Shown here: piece after piece, positions 50,148 through 58,308 of the stretch
How the letters are laid out: each line of letters begins with the position of its first letter
Numbering within the stretch: position 1 is the stretch's first letter
Assembly: GCF_050897975.1 (NCBI RefSeq)
Contig: NZ_JBPAXY010000003.1
Coordinates: forward strand, 576,380-640,379
Direction: 5' to 3'
Source: Pseudooceanicola sp050897975
GTDB taxonomy: Bacteria; Pseudomonadota; Alphaproteobacteria; Rhodobacterales; Rhodobacteraceae
Length of the DNA stretch: 64,000 bases
Made by a program: the position numbers and the translations under genes
The notes under the pieces: model-generated
What the model saw: the letters and a program-made list of their open reading frames with translations, nothing else
Databases searched by the model: none
What the model was told of the DNA's origin: nothing

Positions 50148-50884
50148 GCGTGCAGCCCTTCCAGGCAAAGCGCCCGTTCCGCCTGGCGGCGGCGGGTCAG
50201 GCCGGTCACCGGTCGCAGCACCCCCTGTACCCGGGCCTTGTTCCACATCAGCAGAGCGTCGCAGGCCCCGGCCAGGTCGCCCGCCAGGGCGCGCCGGGAC
50301 ATGGAAGAGCCGCAGAAGGCCCCTGCCCCGATGTTGTAGGCCGCCGAGACGAAGGCGGCGCGGCTCTGGTCCGGCAGCCCCTCGGGCAGGCAGGGGCGGA
50401 TCCGGGTCTCGAAGGCGACCACCTCGGCCAGGAACATCTCGCGGCAGTCCTCGGCCGTGGCCGTGTCGCCCAGGGCCACCCCCTCCGTATGGCCGGTGCA
50501 GATGGTCGGGATCCCGGCGATGTCGAGATAGGCCTTCAGCCGAGTTCCCTCCCAGGGCTCGATAAAGGCGGCGGCCAGGACGATGACCGCCACCCCGCCC
50601 CCCGCCGCCCGGCCCCGCCAGGTTCGCGGCCAGTACAGGGCGCCGTCCTCCTCGATCAGGAAGGCTTCGATCTTTTCCTGGAAGATGATCCGGGCCGGGA
50701 TCGCGAAAAGCTGCGCCAGCGCCGCCAGCACGGCAAAGACCGGGGCCGACAGGCCGAGGATCTGCGCATCCAGCAGCATCAGCGCCACCGAGACCACGAT
50801 CAGCAGCGCCGCGACCAGCGTCAGCCAGACAGACCAGGCGCGGCGCAGGATATTGGCCCAGTTGTAGACAAGGCGAAGTTTCAT
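50144..50884 (-). CDS. Holin-like / SAR-endolysin (GH24 lysozyme) fusion
   Basis: Phage lysis protein of 246 residues in two parts. Residues 1-70 have two hydrophobic helices behind a basic start (MKLRLVYNWANILRRAW), which resembles a small holin. A third hydrophobic stretch (GGGVAVIVLAAAF, about 100-112) is placed like the signal-arrest-release helix of SAR endolysins. The lysozyme domain follows with Glu in PWEGTR, Asp nine residues later (YLDIAG) and Thr fifteen residues later, the T4-type catalytic triad. YNIGAGAFCGSS is intact. The ATG at 50884 has GGAG upstream and a terminator-like hairpin just before that. Confidence 0.82.
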   Translation of the reverse strand: MKLRLVYNWANILRRAWSVWLTLVAALLIVVSVALMLLDAQILGLSAPVFAVLAALAQLFAIPARIIFQEKIEAFLIEEDGALYWPRTWRGRAAGGGVAVIVLAAAFIEPWEGTRLKAYLDIAGIPTICTGHTEGVALGDTATAEDCREMFLAEVVAFETRIRPCLPEGLPDQSRAAFVSAAYNIGAGAFCGSSMSRRALAGDLAGACDALLMWNKARVQGVLRPVTGLTRRRQAERALCLEGLHA

Positions 50885-50899
50885 GAGGATCTCCAAACG

Positions 50900-50927
50900 A
50901 AAAAGGCCCCGCGCGCTGCGCGAGGCC
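50900..50927 (-). terminator. Terminator-like hairpin just upstream of endolysin
   Basis: Minus strand: GGCC-T-CGCG/CGCG-G-GGCC stem (one mismatch) and a TTTTT tract, about 16-43 bp before the endolysin ATG. It would stop most late transcription before the lysis genes unless read through. Confidence 0.6.
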
Positions 50928-50981
50928 GGATGACACAAATGCCCGGTTGAGCATCCGCGAGAGGGGCGGCAAAACGCGCCC

Positions 50982-51191
50982 ATGAGCGAGAATAGATGCG
51001 AGATCGACCGGGCCGCGGGCACCTTCACCCTGAGCCTGGAAAGCTGGGGGAACACCTATCCCCTGGAGAAACTGGATCGGTGGCTGGCCTTCTACCGCGA
51101 GCAGCGCGAGCTGTTCCCGAAGTCGCTGAAGTCCTACGACGAAACCATCGCCCTGCTGGAAAAGGCCCTAGCCGAACGCGACGGTGGCTGA
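50982..51191 (+). CDS. Small plus-strand phage protein
   Basis: Protein of 69 residues, MSENRCEIDRAAGTFTLSLE onward, with a helical charged C-terminus (FYREQRELFPKSLKSYDETI). The frame exactly fills the gap between two minus-strand genes, its codon use matches the host, and it has no better minus-strand competitor. No family recognised. An accessory (moron-like) gene within the lysis region is likely. Confidence 0.55.
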   Translation: MSENRCEIDRAAGTFTLSLESWGNTYPLEKLDRWLAFYREQRELFPKSLKSYDETIALLEKALAERDGG

Positions 51192-51195
51192 GCCG

Positions 51196-51474
51196 TCACA
51201 GCTGCGCCTGCGCCCAGGACAGGACCAGCGCGGCGGCGCCGCCCACGACCAGCCAGATCAGCTTGTCGAGGCTGCGGAAGAATACCCCGCGCCCGAAGCT
51301 GACCCGCTCCAGCGCCGCCACCTGGCGCATCAGCTCGCGCAGTTCGATGTCGTAGCGATCCATCCGCTTGAACAGCGTGATCATCTGCTCTTCCATCCGC
51401 GCCATGGCGACCACGGCGTCGCTGAGCTTGTCGAGCTTCTCTTCGATCCGCGCCAGGCGGTTTTCCTCGGCCAT
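51196..51474 (-). CDS. Coiled-coil membrane protein (XhlA-like)
   Basis: Protein of 92 residues. Residues 5-58 form a long charged coiled coil (EEKLDKLSDAVVAMARMEEQ, then LMRQVAALERVSFGRG), and residues 72-89 a C-terminal membrane helix (LIWLVVGGAAALVLSWAQ). This is the layout of haemolysin XhlA-type proteins, which assist holins in Bacillus phages; here the role in lysis is inferred from position only. Starts at ATG 51474. Confidence 0.65.
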   Translation of the reverse strand: MAEENRLARIEEKLDKLSDAVVAMARMEEQMITLFKRMDRYDIELRELMRQVAALERVSFGRGVFFRSLDKLIWLVVGGAAALVLSWAQAQL

Positions 51475-51484
51475 CTCAGCCTCC

Positions 51485-51916
51485 TTACTGCACACAGGGC
51501 CGCGCCACGCGGGGCGGCATGTCGATAGGCGCCCCGCCCACCCCTTCGATCTGCTGCGCCGGGATCGTGGCGACGCTTTCCCAAAGGGGCCAGGCGACGG
51601 GATCCGCCTCGACCGCCGCGTAGAGGGCCGCCCCGGTGCCCAGGCCCTGATAGGGGATCTGGCCGAGGATGGTGATCCCCAGGGCGGGCACGGCCGCCAG
51701 CGCGGTCCATTGGGCCACCTGCGCGGGCGTGAGGTTGGCGTAAAGCCCGGCCGGGCCATCGTTTGCCCGGCCGGGGTTCGGATAGCTTGCGGTGCGGGCG
51801 AGGCCCCCTGCCACATGGGCGCCACCCTCGGCGATGACGCCGGGCAGGTTCTGGGCGAGCCAGGCAATCAGGGCCTGTTCATCGGCGATGTGGATCAGGG
51901 CTGCGGTGATCGTCAT
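51485..51916 (-). CDS. Hypothetical phage protein, tail/lysis junction
   Basis: Protein of 143 residues, mostly alpha-helical with alanine- and leucine-rich parts (MTITAALIHIADEQALIAWL). The C-terminal region IPAQQIEGVGGAPIDMPP has no known motif. It overlaps the preceding fibre-like gene by 4 bp (ATGA), so it is part of the late operon. It might be a tail-fibre assembly factor, but no evidence beyond position supports this. Confidence 0.6.
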   Translation of the reverse strand: MTITAALIHIADEQALIAWLAQNLPGVIAEGGAHVAGGLARTASYPNPGRANDGPAGLYANLTPAQVAQWTALAAVPALGITILGQIPYQGLGTGAALYAAVEADPVAWPLWESVATIPAQQIEGVGGAPIDMPPRVARPCVQ

Positions 51917-53139
51917 GCGGTCAGGGCCTCCATGGCGGCGACGGTGAAGGCCGAGGCCGGGGCGATCCAGAACTCGGCGAGGGCCAGGGCGGCGGGCTGG
52001 CCCGCGCCCCCGGTATCGCGGGCGGCGAGTATCAGCTCTGCGAGATCCGGCAGCGCGCCGGGGGTGGCCGTGCCCACTTCCGCGCCGCCGACGACCAGTG
52101 ACATGCTGCCGGGCCGGTAGAGCGCGGCGAGCGCGAGCGTGGAGCCTGTCGTGTAGACCGGGCTGTTGATCGAGGCAGACACGCCGCCCGAGGTCTGGGA
52201 ACTGCGCAGAACCCCGGTCGCGCGGTTCAGGTAGAGGGTGACCCGTTCCTCATCCGCGCTGCCGAACACGTAGAGCGGCGGGAAAGGTTCGTTCTCTCCC
52301 CAAAGCTCGCCCCGGAAAAAGACCCAGACGCCGCCGGACAGATCGAGGTCGGCCAGGCCCGCGACGAAGGTCTCGGCGGCACGGGTGACGGCGCTTCCCG
52401 CCACCACGATGGGGGACGTGGGTCGCGGGCCTTCCTCGAACTGGTTCAGGATGAAATGGATCACCTGGCCCGGCTTCGCGGTGATGACCATGCGGGTTTC
52501 TGCGTCGGCCGGGGTGAAGGAACCCTGCACCCGGCGGTAGCCCTCGGACGCGCCGAAATCGACCCGCCCTTCCGCGAACTGGCCGCGAATGTCCCCTGCC
52601 CCGCCCCGGATATAGGCGCTGCCCGTATGCGGTTTGAGGTTCCCGGCGACCCCCTCGAACGCGACATAGGCCAGGCCGGTTCCAAGGGTATTGTCCAGGA
52701 CGAAGACCTGGCCGGACGGGCAGAGCTGGGCAAGGCCTGCTGAGGCGATCGCAGCGCTATCATCGACCAGCGACAGCGTGGCCGCCTGATCCCCCTGGCG
52801 GAAGGCGCCTGCGGTCGTTGTCGGGTTGGCATTGTGGTTCTGGCACTTGTTCGTCGCGAACCCCTCAAGCAGCCAGCGCCGCGCGCCGGTCGTGTGATCG
52901 CCCAGCCGGGGCACATTGCCCCCGCGCGGCCAATACTGCCCGTCGCCCGCGCGCTCGAACCGCGTCCCGGCGGCGGCGAAGCTGCCAAGCTGCGAGAAGG
53001 CGGCCGAGGCCCCGGCGCGCGCAAAGCGCCCCGTGCCGGGCGACAGGTAGAGATGGGCGGTGCGGGCCACCGGGTCGAGCGCCGCCCAATTCCCGCCGCC
53101 ACCGCCAAGCGTGATCGCGCCCGTTCCGATCTCGATCAT
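51913..53139 (-). CDS. Tail fibre/spike-like protein with lectin-like repeats
   Basis: Protein of 408 residues, start at MIEIGTG (ATG 53139); the frame further upstream overlaps the next gene and is not used. It is rich in beta strands, Gly and Ser, with no membrane part. The stretch GPRPTSPIVVAGSAVTRAAE (about residues 265-285) recurs in phage tail-tip and spike proteins that have a concanavalin-like or carbohydrate-binding fold; the following part (VWVFFRGELWGENEPFPPLY onward) fits such a domain. A receptor-binding function is inferred. Confidence 0.68.
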   Translation of the reverse strand: MIEIGTGAITLGGGGGNWAALDPVARTAHLYLSPGTGRFARAGASAAFSQLGSFAAAGTRFERAGDGQYWPRGGNVPRLGDHTTGARRWLLEGFATNKCQNHNANPTTTAGAFRQGDQAATLSLVDDSAAIASAGLAQLCPSGQVFVLDNTLGTGLAYVAFEGVAGNLKPHTGSAYIRGGAGDIRGQFAEGRVDFGASEGYRRVQGSFTPADAETRMVITAKPGQVIHFILNQFEEGPRPTSPIVVAGSAVTRAAETFVAGLADLDLSGGVWVFFRGELWGENEPFPPLYVFGSADEERVTLYLNRATGVLRSSQTSGGVSASINSPVYTTGSTLALAALYRPGSMSLVVGGAEVGTATPGALPDLAELILAARDTGGAGQPAALALAEFWIAPASAFTVAAMEALTA

Positions 53140-53143
53140 CGGC

Positions 53144-53407
53144 TCACCAGATCGCCAGGATGTCGGACGCGGTGGTGCCGGTGGCCATGACGCGAGCGGC
53201 CTCGAAGGAGATCTCGGAGCCCGCAGCCACGTTCTTGCGCACCGCGACATTGCCCGCCGCATCGCGGATGGCCAGGTCGCCGCCGGTGCCGACATAGAGC
53301 GACCGCGGGGGCGGCAGCAGGTCGTCGGTGTCGGAGGGCACAACTGCGGCGTGATGTGTTCCCGAGCTGATCCGCGAGGGGTAGCTCTTGGCGTAATCTT
53401 GGGACAT
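53144..53407 (-). CDS. Small conserved phage structural protein
   Basis: Protein of 87 residues. The core PSDTDDLLPPPRSLYVGTGG, then VAAGSEISFEAARVMATGTT and a final W, is widely found in siphophages, often near tail-fibre or head-decoration genes, with no firm function. I choose ATG 53407 over 53434 because AAAGGA precedes it at good spacing. It ends 5 bp before the fibre gene start. Confidence 0.75.
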   Translation of the reverse strand: MSQDYAKSYPSRISSGTHHAAVVPSDTDDLLPPPRSLYVGTGGDLAIRDAAGNVAVRKNVAAGSEISFEAARVMATGTTASDILAIW

Positions 53408-53504
53408 CGAAGGTTCCTTTCCATGCAGGATCAACCGCGCCCGCCCTATTCGAACGGGCCGCGTCGGGTCTGTTGTCAGATGGGTTTTTCTGGGGGGTGC
53501 GGGG

Positions 53505-54161
53505 TCAGCAGACGACGATCAGAGAGACGTCTGGATAATCCCGCAGGTCGTTGTTGGTCGGGTCATTCACGCGGAACGAAACCGAGGACAGGCTTCTGCT
53601 GTAGACCTGCAATACGCCGTCTCGCGTGCTGTCGCCCGGTGTCCCCGCCGTTCCCGAGACCGCGTAGTCTGCGGTCGGCATGTCGGCGGAAAACGTCACG
53701 GTGTAGTTCCCCGTTGAGTTCCGCACGATGCTGGCAATGTTGCCAGATCCGTTGATCGCGACCGCGTAGGAGCCGTCGAACTGCGCCCAGGCCCGCACCC
53801 CGTAGATCGGCGCGGCGCCCGCTGCATTCAATTCGTCACGGATCACCGCCCGTTGGGTCGCGGGGCTGATCAGGGCCTCGGTCGTGCCCGTGCCCTCAAG
53901 CCATGCCGTCTCTTCCTCTGTAAGATCCTCTACGTTCAGGCCCGCGAGGTTGCCCAATGACGCTTGAAGGCTGTCGAGGGCATCCAGCACCGTTGCCTCA
54001 TCCTCCATGATGCTGGCCAGGAAGGCCGCCAGGGCGGCGAGCTGCGGTGCGCCGGTCTCGACGAACCAGGCGAAGAGCGCCGACGCGCGGGGCGAGAAGG
54101 TGGCCGGGTCGCTCTCGTCAGGCAGCAGGCCCGCGTAGGGCGTAAAGTCAGGGACAGGCAT
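53505..54161 (-). CDS. Tail fibre-like protein
   Basis: Protein of 218 residues. Residues 1-100 are mostly helical (FAWFVETGAPQLAALAAFLA). The C-terminal 100 residues start with YGVRAWAQFDGSYAVAINGS and continue through beta-rich NYTVTFSADMPTADYAV, which is the typical C-terminal tip domain of many phage tail-fibre proteins. The tip domain ends DVSLIVVC. Overlaps the next gene by 1 nt. Role in host recognition inferred. Confidence 0.7.
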   Translation of the reverse strand: MPVPDFTPYAGLLPDESDPATFSPRASALFAWFVETGAPQLAALAAFLASIMEDEATVLDALDSLQASLGNLAGLNVEDLTEEETAWLEGTGTTEALISPATQRAVIRDELNAAGAAPIYGVRAWAQFDGSYAVAINGSGNIASIVRNSTGNYTVTFSADMPTADYAVSGTAGTPGDSTRDGVLQVYSRSLSSVSFRVNDPTNNDLRDYPDVSLIVVC

Positions 54162-55114
54162 CAGGAAACCCCCATGATGGTGAACGTGTATTCGTACTCA
54201 TCGGGCAGATCCTCGACCCACTGGACAGGGCCGAGGATCCCGAAGTGAATGCTGGACGGGCGCAGCTCGGCGCCGATCGAGGCGACCAGCGTCCCCGACA
54301 GCCGGTCGAGCTGCGGTTTCACCTGCCCCCAGAGCGCCGCCGAGGCGGCCACCGCGTAGTCCATTTCAATGCGGGTCGGACCTCGGGCCAGCGTCAGGGC
54401 GCCGTAGTCGTTGAAGCTGTAGCGCGAGCCGCTGATCGACCGGCCAACCGTATGCTGCACCATCCCCTTCCCGACATAGAGCCGGTCGCCGAGGAAGATC
54501 TCGCCCAGGGTGACCGCGCTGCCCGACAGGGCGATCAGCACCCGCCGGGTCGTCCCCGGCAGGTTCAGGTGCACCAGCTTGTCGGAAAAGCCCGTGAAGG
54601 GTTCGAAAAACCACTCCCACCAGTTGGTCACCTGGCGGCCAGAGAGGTTGGTTTCCTCGTCCAGCAGGACCGCACCGGCGACGTCGAAGCAGATCAGCCG
54701 GGCGCTGGAGGCCACCACCCCGAAGAGGATCAGCGTATCGACCCCTTGCAGGCCGCCGACCTCGACGATCACCGGGGCCGAGGTCGGGTCGATCCCCAGG
54801 CCCGGATCCAGCCAGGGCACCACCGCGCCGGGATTCTCGACCGCCAGGGTGGCGTTGCTCAGCACCCCGTCGAAACAGGCGAAGGCATTGGTGAAGCTGT
54901 CGAAGACCCAGCGGGCCGCCAGGATCGACTGATCCTCCAGCAGAGGATCGAGGCCGAGGTTATCCTCGATCGCCGACTGATAGATGCGGTGACCCCGCAC
55001 CACCCGCGCGTTCAGCGGGTAGTTGGTGCCCGCGTCCCAGGCGGGCGCGTCATCCTCGGCCAGAGAGCTGCGCACCTGGTCGAGGTCGGGCGAGAACTCG
55101 CGCGCGATGAACAT
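54161..55114 (-). CDS. Distal tail protein, unknown family
   Basis: Protein of 317 residues in the tail-tip region, directly after the tape measure gene. N-terminal FIAREFSPDLDQVRSSLAED and the segment YPLNARVVRGHRIYQSAIED resemble a carbohydrate-binding-like module seen in tail proteins; further on come QHTVGRSISGSRYSFNDYG and a C-terminal ILGPVQWVEDLPDEYEYTFT. A baseplate/distal-tail role is likely from gene order; no specific family is assigned. Confidence 0.6.
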   Translation of the reverse strand: MFIAREFSPDLDQVRSSLAEDDAPAWDAGTNYPLNARVVRGHRIYQSAIEDNLGLDPLLEDQSILAARWVFDSFTNAFACFDGVLSNATLAVENPGAVVPWLDPGLGIDPTSAPVIVEVGGLQGVDTLILFGVVASSARLICFDVAGAVLLDEETNLSGRQVTNWWEWFFEPFTGFSDKLVHLNLPGTTRRVLIALSGSAVTLGEIFLGDRLYVGKGMVQHTVGRSISGSRYSFNDYGALTLARGPTRIEMDYAVAASAALWGQVKPQLDRLSGTLVASIGAELRPSSIHFGILGPVQWVEDLPDEYEYTFTIMGVS

Positions 55115-55116
55115 GC

Positions 55117-58100
55117 TCAGAACTCCCTTTCGGCCGGGGTGCCATAGGCGTCCCAGCGTTCCATCAGGGTGACCAGGCGGCGCAGGGCCGAGGTTTGCGC
55201 CGCGCCGCCGGTGCTGAGGCTTTGCAGCGTGGCGGCCATCGTCACGCCCGCGTCGCCCCGGGTCATCACATCGGCGGAATAGCCGCGCGCCTCGGCGATA
55301 GCGGCCAGCTTGGCGTCGAACTCGGTCGCGTAGTATTGGCCGAGGTCGAAAGCCCCGGTCAGGCTGGCGATCCCGCCCTCGACCTCCGCGAAGAGACCCG
55401 ACAGCGCCAGCAGCGCGGCGTAGGTGTCGCGCCCGGCCTCGGTCATCAGATCCTGCCCCATGACCAGCTCGCGGAACTGTTTCGCGGTTTCAGGCACGGC
55501 CAGGCCGAGGTCGGCGAACTGCTTGTGCAGGGCCTCGGTCGCCATCTGCATCCGCTCGGCATCGGTGTAGAAGGTGGAAACGAAGCTATCGAGCTGTCCG
55601 GCCAGCACATCGAGGCCGCCGCCGACCGAGGCCAGATCCTCTGCCGCCAGGGCCATGTCACGGAAGGCGCCATAGAACCCCTGCCCGAGCGGTTCCAGCA
55701 TGGTCTTGAGCGCTGCCAGCGCCTGGACCTGGTCGAAGGTGACCGAGGCCACCGCGTCGCTGATCGCATCGGCATAGTCGCCGAACCACTCCGCGATCCG
55801 TTCCTGGATCTCGGCTTCCGACATATCCCGGGTGTCGATCTTCTGGATCGCCACCCGAACGCCATTGATCATGGCGTCGGACACCTCCATTCCGGCAAGG
55901 CTGAAGGCGCTCTGCACCGCCTCTTTCACATTGCCGAGCTCTTCGCTCAGCGCGGCCTGCGTTTCCTTGTCAAAGGCCTTCCGCTTCGTCGAGGTGCTGG
56001 AGGTGAGCCCCCAGAACTTCGTCTTCTTGATCCGCTCATAGGTGCCGCCCGCCAGCAGGCCATTGGTCACGCCCAGCTCGATCCCCGCCCCGACCAGCTT
56101 CTCGGAAGAGAACCCCTTGATCAGGCTGACAACCGCGGTCACGGCGCCAATCACCGGCAGCGCGGCCGAGATCGCGCCACCGATGGCACCGAGGCTGGAG
56201 ACCAGCCCGCCGCCGATCTTCGCCAGGGAACTGGTCATCCCAGAGAATGCGGAGGTCAGCCCACCGATGACGCCGGAGAAGCCCGAACCGCCCGCGCTGA
56301 AGGACGTCTTCAGCAAGCCGCTGAAGGCATTCGTGGCCGCGTTGCCGATGCCCGAGCGCAGATTGCCGAAGGCCCCGGCGACATCGCCCGAGGCGAGCGA
56401 GGACAGAGCCGACTGGAACGCACTCTGCAAACCGTAGGCGTCCTTGGTAAGACCCTTCACATCGGCCTTGAGATCCTTCAACGCCCGGCCGCCGCGCGCG
56501 CCGGTTCCCTCGAAGTCGTCGCCGAGATCCTGGACAGCCTCCCCGGTGGTCTCCAAGGCGATGGTGACGCCAGCCGCCGCATCCTGTGCCGCCTCGGCGC
56601 CCTCCTCTCCGGTCTCGGCGGTCTCTGCCATCGCGTCCCCCAGGGCCTTGACCGAGGCCAGCGGCGCCGCGGCCCCGGCGGCAAGGTCGGCAGCGGCCGT
56701 GCGAAAGCCCTCTGCCGCCTGCAAGGCGCCCCGCACCGTCCGGTCCAGGCCTTCCACCGGCGCCTTCAGGGCCGCCTCGCTGAAGGCGTCACCAAAGGCC
56801 GAGGCCATTTCCGACCGGGCCACCTCGGCGGCCCCCGCGTAGGGGTTTGCGATCCCGCCGAGATCGACATTGCCAAGCTTGCCGAAGGTGGTCTCAATGC
56901 CGACCGCGCGCAGGGCCTCGCCGATCTTCATCGTCCAGACCTCGACCCGCCGGATGGCCCCGTTCAGCATCGCCTCGATGCCTTCGATCATTCGGTTCGC
57001 GGTTGAAAAGACGATGTCGCCGATCACTTCCGGCAGGCTGGACCACAGCACCTTGATGGCGCGGAACGCCCCCTGAAACGTGTTGATGGCTGCATTCGCA
57101 AAGCTGGTCAGCCGGTCCACGGTTCCCGCCAGCCAGTCCGCCGCGTCGGCCTTCAATTCTTGGAAGGTCGCGGCGATGGAGGCCCCGGCGGCCTGCACCC
57201 GCATTATGATCCGGTCCCAGACCTCAGCCACAACGTCCTTCAGAAGGCGCATCAGCTCGCCAAAGCCGCCGACCTGATCGGCCGCGCCCTTGATCTTCAG
57301 CCCGATATAGACCGCGCCTGCCGCCAACGCCGCGAAACCGGCAATCGCCAGCCCGATAGGAGAGGCGATGGCGACGAAGACCGGGGCCAGCGCCCCGACC
57401 GCCGCGGCCAGGCCGCCCATGGCCAGCAGGACCGGGCCGAGGCTTGCGGCGAGGGCACCCCCGATCACCGCCAATCGCTTCACCTCGGGCGAAAGCCCCT
57501 GGAACCCCAGGGCGAGCTTCGACACCTTGCCCGCGATCTCGGCCATGACCGGCAGGATGATTGCGCCGACCTGCTCCATGGCGTCGCCGATGTCCATCAT
57601 CGCCGCCTCGATCTGCCCCGACGGCAGTTCGCGCAGCGCCTGGGCCTGGCCGCCGTATTGCTTTTCCAGCTCGGCCAGCATCAGTTCCTGTGCGCCTGCG
57701 GCATCGCCGACCTCGACCATGGCCTTGATCAGGTTCTTCTGCTCTTCGGTGAAAGACACGCCCACTCGAGTCAGCGCGGTCAGCCCCTTTGCCGGATCGT
57801 TCAGCGCCTTCCCCAGCATCACAGTCGAGCTTTGCAGGTCCTGGCCCAGGGCCGCCGACATATCCAGGGCGGCGCGCTGCGCCCGGGTGAAGACCTCGCC
57901 CGTGACATTGCCGAAGGTCAGCAGGTTCGACGTGACCTTGCCCAGGATCTCTTCATCGCCAAACAGCGAGTTGCCTTGCAGCTCGCTTGCGATCTTCTGG
58001 AGCTCGGCCGAGGTGAACCCCGCCGTGGTGCCCATCGAGGCCAGCGCCGCATCCACCTGGGCCACGGCCTGCGCCTGGACCTTCTGAAGCGCCATCGACT

Positions 58101-58296
58101 GCTTGCCGATCGCCACCAACGGCGCGGTCAGCGCCAGGGACATCCCCGCGCCGATGCGCCGAAAGTCCTTCGCGAACCCGGCAAACTGCTTTTGCATGTT
58201 GCGCATACCGGCGGTGGCCTGCGACGCGCCCTTGTGGAACTGGGCAGAGTTCATGCCAAGATCCACGCGCAGGGCGCCGATCAATCCCTTGAACAT
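55117..58296 (-). CDS. Tail tape measure protein
   Basis: Protein of 1059 residues that sets tail length and forms the inner tail core. The N-terminus (LIGALRVDLGMNSAQFHKGA) is the typical phage TMP start; it contains TMP-type repeats (LASMGTTAGFTSAELQKIAS, FTRAQRAALDMSAALGQDLQ), hydrophobic membrane-active segments at about 260-335 and 715-780, and long helical, alanine-rich stretches. Using about 0.15 nm per residue, a tail near 160 nm is expected. It follows the frameshifted chaperone gene, as usual. Confidence 0.93.
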   Translation of the reverse strand: MFKGLIGALRVDLGMNSAQFHKGASQATAGMRNMQKQFAGFAKDFRRIGAGMSLALTAPLVAIGKQSMALQKVQAQAVAQVDAALASMGTTAGFTSAELQKIASELQGNSLFGDEEILGKVTSNLLTFGNVTGEVFTRAQRAALDMSAALGQDLQSSTVMLGKALNDPAKGLTALTRVGVSFTEEQKNLIKAMVEVGDAAGAQELMLAELEKQYGGQAQALRELPSGQIEAAMMDIGDAMEQVGAIILPVMAEIAGKVSKLALGFQGLSPEVKRLAVIGGALAASLGPVLLAMGGLAAAVGALAPVFVAIASPIGLAIAGFAALAAGAVYIGLKIKGAADQVGGFGELMRLLKDVVAEVWDRIIMRVQAAGASIAATFQELKADAADWLAGTVDRLTSFANAAINTFQGAFRAIKVLWSSLPEVIGDIVFSTANRMIEGIEAMLNGAIRRVEVWTMKIGEALRAVGIETTFGKLGNVDLGGIANPYAGAAEVARSEMASAFGDAFSEAALKAPVEGLDRTVRGALQAAEGFRTAAADLAAGAAAPLASVKALGDAMAETAETGEEGAEAAQDAAAGVTIALETTGEAVQDLGDDFEGTGARGGRALKDLKADVKGLTKDAYGLQSAFQSALSSLASGDVAGAFGNLRSGIGNAATNAFSGLLKTSFSAGGSGFSGVIGGLTSAFSGMTSSLAKIGGGLVSSLGAIGGAISAALPVIGAVTAVVSLIKGFSSEKLVGAGIELGVTNGLLAGGTYERIKKTKFWGLTSSTSTKRKAFDKETQAALSEELGNVKEAVQSAFSLAGMEVSDAMINGVRVAIQKIDTRDMSEAEIQERIAEWFGDYADAISDAVASVTFDQVQALAALKTMLEPLGQGFYGAFRDMALAAEDLASVGGGLDVLAGQLDSFVSTFYTDAERMQMATEALHKQFADLGLAVPETAKQFRELVMGQDLMTEAGRDTYAALLALSGLFAEVEGGIASLTGAFDLGQYYATEFDAKLAAIAEARGYSADVMTRGDAGVTMAATLQSLSTGGAAQTSALRRLVTLMERWDAYGTPAEREF

Positions 58297-58308
58297 GGGT
58301 TGGACCTT

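Noticed and set aside
55195..57006. 603-codon plus-strand frame opposite the tape measure gene
   Set aside because: Histidine/arginine/glutamine-biased antisense frame of a well-supported gene; no domain features.
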